A stretch of 64,000 bases of DNA from Algibacter mikhailovii. GTDB taxonomy: Bacteria; Bacteroidota; Bacteroidia; Flavobacteriales; Flavobacteriaceae. Below the pieces are notes generated by a model. It had not been told where the DNA came from. It ran no database searches and saw only the letters and a program-made list of their open reading frames with translations. Positions within the stretch are counted from its first letter, which is position 1, and each line of letters opens with the position of its first letter. A program made the position numbers and the translations under genes. This document shows, piece after piece, positions 30,056 through 36,870 of this stretch. Location: assembly GCF_014651495.1 (NCBI RefSeq), contig NZ_BMWZ01000011.1:1-64000 (forward strand). The letters are read 5' to 3'.

Positions 30056-30535
30056 TTATTTATAGTAAAACACCATGGTTATGTGAAACACCATCATAAT
30101 TGTAATTACAATGGATAAAGCTACATGGGTTATCATCCAGCCTTTAAATAAGGCTTCACTACTGCTCTTAATCACATCTAAATTTAAATACCCTAATAAT
30201 GCATTTGAAAAGAAGATATAGGATAACAATAATAAATAACCATACCCCATAGACATACTATGGATATAAAATACCAAAGGACTCAATGCCCCTAACCATT
30301 TGTGTATATTTTGCATGGTCATGGCGTACGCTCTCCATTTTTTTACAACCCTAGTTAGGGTTAATACCCACTGCATTACAATTAAAACTGCAAGTAACAG
30401 ACCAGACCAGCGTTTATAAATTTCACCTTGCTGAAGATTAAATAACCAAGTCCATTCTATATTAAAAAAGAATTGTAGCAGAAAGGCGAATAAAAGAACT
30501 AAACCTACTATGGTGGATTTGTTATTTGCTACCAT
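30056..30535 (-). CDS. Four-helix membrane protein, probable b-type cytochrome
   Basis: 159 residues with four predicted membrane helices, near 8-25, 42-60, 75-110 and 135-157. Histidines sit in pairs suited to heme: NIHKWLG and FYIHSM in one region, and MITHVAL and MVFHITM in the last. That pattern resembles ferric-reductase or cytochrome b561 folds that carry electrons across the membrane. With the FAD/2Fe-2S reductase next door it could form a split NADPH-oxidase-like unit. I do not recognise the exact family. Confidence 0.65.
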   Translation of the reverse strand: MVANNKSTIVGLVLLFAFLLQFFFNIEWTWLFNLQQGEIYKRWSGLLLAVLIVMQWVLTLTRVVKKWRAYAMTMQNIHKWLGALSPLVFYIHSMSMGYGYLLLLSYIFFSNALLGYLNLDVIKSSSEALFKGWMITHVALSIVITIMMVFHITMVFYYK

Positions 30536-30635
30536 TTTCTCTTAGGAATTTTAATTGACAAATTGAACTATAAGCAACTTGCCCATAACCATCAACTTAA
30601 GCAATGAGCAAGTTTACTATCTAGAAACTAACTTT

Positions 30636-31448
30636 TTATTTGGCTGCAACTACAAGATGTTTCATAGTTTCATACGATGATAATTTTTTAACACTATCAA
30701 GAAACACTTCTGCTGTTGGAAGGTAATTACCTTCTGCTGGCCATTTATCCCCAATTTCAGGCTTATCACTTTCTTTGAAATCTTCAATTTCATCCAAATA
30801 TTCCATATAAATATCTACCGTTCCTTTTGCATAAGAACTTAGTACTGCAACAGTCTCTTTATAGGTAAGAGAATCTTTTGGATACTGCCAAGTTGTAGCC
30901 CCCATAACATCACCCAATTTCCAATCGGACTTTGTAGTTTGCGGATGATCATTATGGCAACTCACACACGCACCCGCACTAGCTAAATCCGCAAACATTG
31001 CGGTATGTAACTTTTGATCTTCGTCATAGAAAAATTTAGGCTCTTGATCTACTTTTATTTCTTCAAATAAATCGGCCTGCTTACCTTCAAATTTATTCGC
31101 AGCATTAACAGGAAAATCTGACCCTAAGTATAAACCCAACGGCACCGGACTTTTTCTAATACTGGTAGCTACACCTCTTAAAAATAATGCTGGTAGCGGT
31201 CCGGCTTCAACATCATCTTTTCTCCAGTCTTCATCAAACTTCATACCTTGAGCTTTGCCCTTTCCAACAATTGCTTTGGTATATAATGTTCTTGTAACAT
31301 CATTTTCTTTAGACACCATTTCTAACACTTCTTCAACAGAAAAAACCTTTTCGGCTCCAGCAGTTTCAGACTTTTCTTCTGGAACTCCGCCGCATGATGT
31401 TAAAGTTACAGAGACTAACAAGGCTAATAATTTGTATATCGTTTTCAT
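30636..31448 (-). CDS. DUF3365 (Tll0287-like) heme-binding lipoprotein
   Basis: 270 residues. The lipoprotein signal has lipobox TLTSCGG. The body matches DUF3365/Tll0287-like sensors, with FLRGVATSIRK early in the domain and a single heme motif CVSCHNDHP near residue 177. Proteins of this family bind c-type heme and are proposed redox or gas sensors. It starts 18 bp after the globin stop, in the same operon, and would face the periplasm. Confidence 0.82.
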   Translation of the reverse strand: MKTIYKLLALLVSVTLTSCGGVPEEKSETAGAEKVFSVEEVLEMVSKENDVTRTLYTKAIVGKGKAQGMKFDEDWRKDDVEAGPLPALFLRGVATSIRKSPVPLGLYLGSDFPVNAANKFEGKQADLFEEIKVDQEPKFFYDEDQKLHTAMFADLASAGACVSCHNDHPQTTKSDWKLGDVMGATTWQYPKDSLTYKETVAVLSSYAKGTVDIYMEYLDEIEDFKESDKPEIGDKWPAEGNYLPTAEVFLDSVKKLSSYETMKHLVVAAK

Positions 31449-31466
31449 AGTAATGTTTTTTAGTTA

Positions 31467-31883
31467 TTAATAAGCTGCATCAATCATAACACTAGACATA
31501 GTTCCATAAACACTAGTCCATGCCTCTTTAACATCGTCTGTAAATGCTTCACCTAATCCAGCCTCCAACGTTCCTAATAATGCCGCTCCAACAGTTTCAT
31601 AATGTGATGGTTCAACTCTATAGGCTACATGTCTTTTTCCTAAATCTTTTAAAACTGGTATAAGTGCATCTAAGTTGCTAAGTCCAGCAACGGCAGCGGC
31701 AAGCATAGTCATTAGTTTATTGCCTTGCTCTACCATAGCACCTTCTTTATCTGTAGGGAATAGTGGTTTTAATTGTGGATCCAGTTCAAACAACTTGGTA
31801 TAAAATATTTCTGCCGCAGCAGGAGCTATAGGTTTTACCTTTTCAAAGGATTCTTGAACTAGAGTAACTGTGTTTGGTTCCAT
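31467..31883 (-). CDS. Single-domain globin (Vitreoscilla-hemoglobin/flavohemoglobin type)
   Basis: 138 residues, the length of one globin domain, with no reductase domain attached. The B10 Tyr falls in IFYTKLFELDP, the CD1 Phe in LKPLFPTD and the proximal F8 His in GKRHVAYRVEPSHY, as in flavohemoglobin Hmp. Such globins dioxygenate or otherwise detoxify NO when supplied with electrons. It is the first gene of a five-gene operon that also encodes an FAD/2Fe-2S reductase, so the reductase may be supplied in trans. Promoter and operator lie at 31917-31947. Confidence 0.92.
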   Translation of the reverse strand: MEPNTVTLVQESFEKVKPIAPAAAEIFYTKLFELDPQLKPLFPTDKEGAMVEQGNKLMTMLAAAVAGLSNLDALIPVLKDLGKRHVAYRVEPSHYETVGAALLGTLEAGLGEAFTDDVKEAWTSVYGTMSSVMIDAAY

Positions 31884-31916
31884 AATCTGTTATTTTGATT
31901 TGTAATTTCTAAAAAT

Positions 31917-31947
31917 TAAGTATTAATACTTATTTGAAGCAAAAATA
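31917..31947 (-). promoter_or_regulatory. Candidate globin-operon promoter with palindromic operator
   Basis: On the minus strand TATTTTTG (31947-31940) is followed after 7 nt by the perfect 16-bp palindrome TAAGTATTAATACTTA (31932-31917). A further inverted repeat of the same half-sites, TACTTA-N5-TAAGTA, lies upstream at 31954-31970. Spacing and sequence match the nrtA promoter. Confidence 0.62.
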
Positions 31948-32104
31948 GAAGCTTACTTAATAACTAAGTATGAAAAAAAACAGTAGGAAAGAACCTTTTG
32001 TAACATATAAAAAGCTACCAAAACGCAGGAAATTGTTCAAGGTACAGCTTTAGCTGGTACAACTAAATTTATAAAATAAAATGATGAAAGTATTCTGAAA
32101 CCTT

Positions 32105-32854
32105 TTAGGTATCTAGGAAATAATTATGCTCGCTAATTTCCTTTTTGAGTAGTTGAATATTGTTTATACCTATTTTTTTTCCTTGAGCAGCAATCAGTTT
32201 TTCTTTTTTCAAGGCTGAAAAAACACGAATCACTTGCTCTTCGGTAGTACCAGCATAATCAGCGTATTCGCGTCGGCTTAAAGGTAGATTTAAAAACCCT
32301 TTTAAATCACCAAATTTTCTATTGATATAGAGTAAGGTATCAATAACGCGTTCTCGAACTGTCATTTGCGAGATGGACTTCACCTTGTTCTCACTTCTAT
32401 TTAACTCATCGGCATAGAAAAGCATTAAATCATAAGCAAACTTAGGTGTTTCAAGCAGTGCGTCTTGTAAATCTTCCTTTGAAAAATAGCACAACACAGA
32501 ATCCTGTAATGCAATAGCTCCAATGGAATAGTACTCCTCAGTGCCGAATCCACGATGACCAATAATCTCTCCTTCTTTCGCAAATCGTACGATTTGTTCT
32601 CGGCCATTTATACCTGTTCTAAAAACTTTTACAGTACCTTTAAGAATAAAGAACAATCCATTTACTGGAGCCCCTTCCATAATAAACTGTTGCCCTTTTT
32701 TACATTTTAAAGTGCTTTTATTATTTAAAAAGTTTGAACCGGAAAGAATACCTAGGTTTCTTTTAATAAGACAGTTTGCATTTTGACATGCCCCACAAGA
32801 TACGTCATTGAGCAATCTATGTTTTGATCGAGTATGTAAAGCGACTGAAGGCAT
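32105..32854 (-). CDS. FNR-type Crp-family transcription regulator with Fe-S cysteines
   Basis: About 249 residues from ATG at 32854; a GTG at 32872 would add six residues. With the ATG start the cysteines fall at 20, 23, 28 and 122, almost the positions of the oxygen-labile 4Fe-4S ligands of E. coli FNR (20, 23, 29, 122), which supports this start. The cyclic-nucleotide-like beta roll covers about 50-140, the dimer helix follows, and the helix-turn-helix has LSRREYADYAGTTEEQVIRV. In the recognition helix the FNR pattern E-x2-S-R reads E-x2-I-R. It lies directly after the nap operon and probably senses oxygen to control it. Confidence 0.88.
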   Translation of the reverse strand: MPSVALHTRSKHRLLNDVSCGACQNANCLIKRNLGILSGSNFLNNKSTLKCKKGQQFIMEGAPVNGLFFILKGTVKVFRTGINGREQIVRFAKEGEIIGHRGFGTEEYYSIGAIALQDSVLCYFSKEDLQDALLETPKFAYDLMLFYADELNRSENKVKSISQMTVRERVIDTLLYINRKFGDLKGFLNLPLSRREYADYAGTTEEQVIRVFSALKKEKLIAAQGKKIGINNIQLLKKEISEHNYFLDT

Positions 32855-32878
32855 AAAACTAGTATTCCGCACAATAAT

Positions 32879-32893
32879 ACGTAATAATACTTA
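32879..32893 (-). promoter_or_regulatory. Operator-like palindrome before the fnr-type gene
   Basis: The minus strand reads TAAGTATTATTACGT, one mismatch from AAGTA-N4-TACTT, the motif found at the nrtA and globin promoters. It sits 25 bp upstream of the ATG. No clear -7 box was found nearby. Confidence 0.4.
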
Positions 32894-33000
32894 GTTTTCA
32901 AGTAAACCGTACTTACTTTTATGAGAATGATAAAAAATGGCAACAGAAATTAATCAATTCACGTTTTTTAAATTCAAAAAATATCAAAACCTCAAACCAC

Positions 33001-34221
33001 TTACTTCTTCTTATACCTTAAATGACCCAATTCTATACCAATTGCCGTTTTAGCCAAAATGGTGAATACAAATGCGCCCAAGGCCCAAATTCCTAATGTC
33101 ACACCAATTTCAACGCCGGTAGGCATATACTCTTCTATTTTTCCATAAGGTCCGGGAATAAAACCAGGAACAATCAAGCCAAACCCTTTCTCAATCCATA
33201 TGGCTATAAACAGAATAAAGCAACAGAAATATAATACGTTTAGATTATTCCTTAATTTATGAAAAGTTAACATTACGGTAGCCAAAACATTCAAAGGAAT
33301 AGCCGTCCAAATCCAGGGTAATAATGCATTTTTTCCATGAAGACCAAAAAACAAATAATAAGCACTTTCACTATGGTGCGTGGGTGCATAAAACTCTTTA
33401 AAGAGCTCAGAAACAAGCATTATTAAGTTTATTTGAGCCGCAACGGTTACCACCATTGCTATCTTTTTAATGGTTTTATCTTCTATTTTAAACTCTGTAA
33501 AACGTCTTATAATAGCTAATACTAATATAATAAGTGCCGGTCCCGCTGCAAATGCAGAGGCTAAAAAACGAGGTCCTAATAAGGCATTATTCCAAAAAGG
33601 ACGTGCTTGTAGACCTTGATACAAAAAGGCAGTGACCAAGTGAATTGCTACGGCCCAGAATACTGATAATATGGCTCCTGGCACATATACTTTTGATTTA
33701 GACTCTTTACCTTGATAATGTCTAAACAAAATATAAAATGGTATGCTAATATTTAAAAACAAATAACCGTTTAAAACAATAACATCCCATGTAAGCATTG
33801 AATTTGGAAAATTAAAAACACCAATTCCTGGTATCATATGCCAGAGCACTGATGGTCCTCCCATATCTGCCACCACAAAAGCCAAACACATTATAAGCGC
33901 TGCCACTGCAAGTCCTTCTCCAATAAGAACAGCCTGTTTAAAATCTATATCATGCAATACATAGGTAGGCATAACTAGCATTACTGCGGCGGCTGCAACC
34001 CCAACTAAAAAGGTAAAATTAGAAATATACAACCCCCAACTTACACGGTCAGACATTCCTGTTACACTCAAACCATGCTCTAACTGAATAGAATAACAAT
34101 ACATCCCAACTAGCATTACAAACGTCAAGAAACCCATCCAGAGATTGTATCTTCGAGATCCTTTTGTGATAGTATCTAAACTATCAAACACTAAACTTTT
34201 TAAAACCTGTAATCGCCTCAT
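33001..34221 (-). CDS. nrfD: NrfD/PsrC-family quinol-interacting membrane subunit
   Basis: 406 residues with about ten membrane helices starting near residue 28 and a short soluble C-terminus ending in basic residues. The sequence resembles PsrC/NrfD/DmsC-type and alternative complex III subunits: LTWDVIVLNGYLFLNI, WIEKGFGLIVPGFIPG and a terminal IWALGAFVFTIL. Such proteins oxidise menaquinol and pass electrons to an FeS partner, here the product of the gene 93 bp upstream. In this operon it probably takes the place of NapC. The symbol marks the family, not a nitrite reductase role. Confidence 0.85.
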   Translation of the reverse strand: MRRLQVLKSLVFDSLDTITKGSRRYNLWMGFLTFVMLVGMYCYSIQLEHGLSVTGMSDRVSWGLYISNFTFLVGVAAAAVMLVMPTYVLHDIDFKQAVLIGEGLAVAALIMCLAFVVADMGGPSVLWHMIPGIGVFNFPNSMLTWDVIVLNGYLFLNISIPFYILFRHYQGKESKSKVYVPGAILSVFWAVAIHLVTAFLYQGLQARPFWNNALLGPRFLASAFAAGPALIILVLAIIRRFTEFKIEDKTIKKIAMVVTVAAQINLIMLVSELFKEFYAPTHHSESAYYLFFGLHGKNALLPWIWTAIPLNVLATVMLTFHKLRNNLNVLYFCCFILFIAIWIEKGFGLIVPGFIPGPYGKIEEYMPTGVEIGVTLGIWALGAFVFTILAKTAIGIELGHLRYKKK

Positions 34222-34234
34222 TTGAATTTGTATT

Positions 34235-34252
34235 ATAACACTTCCGTGTTAT
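34235..34252 (-). other. Intercistronic hairpin before the NrfD gene
   Basis: Seven-base arms ATAACAC and GTGTTAT surround a 4-nt loop in the gap between the FeS gene and the NrfD gene. It is not followed by a T run. It may affect relative expression or be a protein-binding palindrome. Confidence 0.35.
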
Positions 34253-34314
34253 TGTTTTATCATTTCACAGCAAGCACAAAAACCTTCCAATACCTACTAT
34301 AAAACACATAAATG

Positions 34315-35436
34315 TTAGTCCATAAAATACCAGAACTTAGGTTCTGTACCCAAATCCTCTTTAAGTCTAAATACCTTTTTGTTTTCCAATACCCAACGAA
34401 TAGTGCTATTTGGATCTAAAAGATTACCAAAAATTCGAGCTCCAGTAGGGCAAGCCTCAACACATGCCGGGTTCTGACCTTTTCTGGAACGCTGTACACA
34501 AAAAGTACATTTTTCCATAACCCCTTTTTTACGCATTCTATTACCTAAATAGTGTTGATTTTTATTTATTTCCTTTTCTGGAACTTCTGGTTTACTCCAA
34601 TTAAATCGTCTGCCATCATAAGGGCAAGCTGCCATACAGTATCTGCAGCCAACACACCAGTCATAGTCTATTACAACTAATCCATCATCCTCTCTCCAGG
34701 TCGCTTGAACCGGACACACTTCTACGCACGGCGGATTATCACAATGAAAACATTGTGTTCCCATATAGAAATGGCCTTCAGCGGGTACTTCATGGTAATA
34801 ATTATCATCAGATTCATCAAACTTGAGACCTTTACCATCTTTCATTTCATGGATGCGGATATACTGCATTTCAGAATTCCTATCCTGATTATTTTCCTCA
34901 ATACAAGCATTGACACAATCCATATACCCCTGACACTTTGAAATATTGAATGCATAGCCAAAAAGCACATCTTCTTTTGCATTTTCAGAGGTCATGCTTA
35001 TATTCTTACCTGTTCTTAACTCATATGAGCGCATTAAACGTTCAACTGTAGCACTTTTTTCATTATCGGTCATGAGCTTATAGTTCCCTTTAAACTGCTC
35101 TTCCCAATCAATCTGAGCCTTTTCTTTAGTATCATCCCCAGAGACTACACTGCATGAAGTACTTACTGCCCCTGCCCCAATCAATAAACTTGCTGTTAAC
35201 TTTTTAAACGCTGTACGCCGGTCCATCTTGACATCAAAAACCTGCTCAAATCCATCCTTTTTTACTTCCTCACCAATAGAGGCAGTTACGGCAGCTTCTA
35301 GATAGGCTTCATCACTCATCTCCTTCTCATGACTTTGACATCCACCAGAGGTTTTACCACAGCCACAAGAACCCGAGGATTCCTTTTTTCTATTGAACCC
35401 TAAATCTAATGAATACCACTTTTTACTTTTGCTCAT
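34315..35436 (-). CDS. Four-cluster ferredoxin-like electron transfer subunit with internal Tat-type signal
   Basis: 373 residues. Four 4Fe-4S motifs are visible: CQGYMDCVNAC, CFHCDNPPCVEVC, CVGCRYCMAAC and CTFC with a distant ACVEAC, the DmsB/NrfC/PsrB layout. The first 100 residues are unusual: a Cys-rich patch GSCGCGKTSGGC, a linker, then a twin-arginine sequence DRRTAFKKL near residue 74 and a lipobox-like VSTSC. An internal Tat signal after an N-terminal cytoplasmic segment is known from alternative complex III ActB. It should pass electrons from the NrfD protein to the nap cytochromes. Confidence 0.85.
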   Translation of the reverse strand: MSKSKKWYSLDLGFNRKKESSGSCGCGKTSGGCQSHEKEMSDEAYLEAAVTASIGEEVKKDGFEQVFDVKMDRRTAFKKLTASLLIGAGAVSTSCSVVSGDDTKEKAQIDWEEQFKGNYKLMTDNEKSATVERLMRSYELRTGKNISMTSENAKEDVLFGYAFNISKCQGYMDCVNACIEENNQDRNSEMQYIRIHEMKDGKGLKFDESDDNYYHEVPAEGHFYMGTQCFHCDNPPCVEVCPVQATWREDDGLVVIDYDWCVGCRYCMAACPYDGRRFNWSKPEVPEKEINKNQHYLGNRMRKKGVMEKCTFCVQRSRKGQNPACVEACPTGARIFGNLLDPNSTIRWVLENKKVFRLKEDLGTEPKFWYFMD

Positions 35437-35448
35437 ACCTTGTTTTTT

Positions 35449-36087
35449 TTAATGCTCTACTCCCCCATCTGATTCCTCACTTTCCTTAGTATTATACCTT
35501 GAAGGCCAACGCGATTTAAAGCTAGGATCATGTGGATTATGACAATTTACGCATGTAAATGAAGCTCTTGGAGGCGCCCATCCTCCAATTCTTTTGCCAT
35601 GGGCCCCACCTTTCCAATCTTCAAATTGGCTAGAGTGACACTGGGAACATAATTTATAACTTGAATTAAAATCAACGTTTACACCTGTTAGCGTATTAAG
35701 ATTATTCATATCCTCGCCATTATGACAGGTGATACAGTTCATTACTTCCCCATCCGCATGAGCTAAAGAAATATCCCAGTGCGCCTTTTTCTTAGCATCA
35801 TTACTTTTCAATTCATCAATAGGCTTAGTATGACACTCAATACATTCAAAAGATTGTATTTGACTTTTGCGTTCAGGTATTAAAAAGGTGTGCACGCCTT
35901 CCGTAATTTTTATGGTTTTAACATCCCCGATATAAGTCTCTGACGATAATGACGTACCATGATAATTTTTACTTTCACTTTCTATTTTATCATTAAGATT
36001 ATGGTATTCTCCATTTTCTTGTTTACATGCAAACAATGCAAATAGACATGTATAAACTAGAATATATACGTACTGCTTTCTATTCAT
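35449..36087 (-). CDS. Tetraheme c-type cytochrome lipoprotein of the nap operon
   Basis: 212 residues with a lipobox LFALFACK. Heme motifs are CIECH, CITCH, CSQCH and CVNCH, the last in CVNCHNPHDP. Its gene overlaps the NapB-like gene by 8 bp and precedes the FeS gene by 12 bp. It most likely relays electrons from the FeS/NrfD pair to the NapB-like protein and NapA. No NapC-type membrane helix is present apart from the lipid anchor. Confidence 0.82.
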   Translation of the reverse strand: MNRKQYVYILVYTCLFALFACKQENGEYHNLNDKIESESKNYHGTSLSSETYIGDVKTIKITEGVHTFLIPERKSQIQSFECIECHTKPIDELKSNDAKKKAHWDISLAHADGEVMNCITCHNGEDMNNLNTLTGVNVDFNSSYKLCSQCHSSQFEDWKGGAHGKRIGGWAPPRASFTCVNCHNPHDPSFKSRWPSRYNTKESEESDGGVEH

Positions 36088-36799
36088 TTTTATGGCTATT
36101 AGTTCTTGTGAAAGGCGTAATTTCTGAAACTATTCTATCCGTAGGTAGATGACACTGTCGGCAATTAACGCGTTCAGGGTGTGTTACCCGTATTTCCTTA
36201 GGTGCAGCAGGACCAGCGTGACAAGCCAAACAATTCTCTCTCATTTGTATTTGATGAGGAATCATTGGAGGGGTTCCTATCATCGCATTATTAACTCCAA
36301 CTTTTGGCGCATGTACCTGAGCCAAATTTGCAGGTTTAAAAAGCGTATTACTGTTTTGTGCAACATGGCATTGCCTACAATTAACCATTTCTGGATGTGG
36401 CGAAACCGGTGCATACGCATTTAAACGTTCAACAAACCCGCCATTTTGATGGCATTGCAAACAGGTATTTCCACCCAAAGATTTTTCTTCTTTTATGGGG
36501 TGCGGAATACTTGGTGGCGCACCATGATATGCTCTGTTATCATAATAAGAATCGAGACTCCTTTCGTGATTCTTATCCACTGGCATACTGGAATACTCTA
36601 ACGCAAATTCCGAACGTTCAAACACCCCTCGTTCTGCAGGGATATAACTATTATTTGGGCTTTCTTCTAAAACCGGAACATAGCCTTCCTCCATCCCTTT
36701 CTCATAACTAAAATTCCATATCGTTATAAAAGCTATAAATAGCATAACAAAAAGAGATATGATTCCAAGTCTTTTTTTCATCTTACATGTTTTTACCAA
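36080..36799 (-). CDS. napB: NapB-like nitrate reductase cytochrome with duplicated diheme unit
   Basis: 239 residues; the start may be Met1 or Met7 (36781), just before a membrane-anchor helix LGIISLFVMLFIAFITIW. Four heme motifs occur as two similar halves: GAPPSIPHPI-CLQCH-HPEMVNCRQCH and GTPPMIPHQI-CLACH-HPERVNCRQCH. The second half is a good NapB match. Usual NapB is diheme, so this looks like an internal duplication, and the N-terminal anchor replaces a cleaved signal. It should donate electrons directly to NapA, whose gene lies 71 bp upstream. Confidence 0.85.
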   Translation of the reverse strand: MVKTCKMKKRLGIISLFVMLFIAFITIWNFSYEKGMEEGYVPVLEESPNNSYIPAERGVFERSEFALEYSSMPVDKNHERSLDSYYDNRAYHGAPPSIPHPIKEEKSLGGNTCLQCHQNGGFVERLNAYAPVSPHPEMVNCRQCHVAQNSNTLFKPANLAQVHAPKVGVNNAMIGTPPMIPHQIQMRENCLACHAGPAAPKEIRVTHPERVNCRQCHLPTDRIVSEITPFTRTNSHKNE

Positions 36800-36870
36800 G
36801 CTTTTGAACTTCAGTTAGATCCATTGGTTAGTTTTTAGTTTTTTGCTATGTTTACCCGATTTCTAGTCAG

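Noticed and set aside
32425-32943. Alternative minus-strand frames of about 60 codons around the FNR-type gene
   Set aside because: They are out of frame with a well-supported Crp/FNR protein and show no features.
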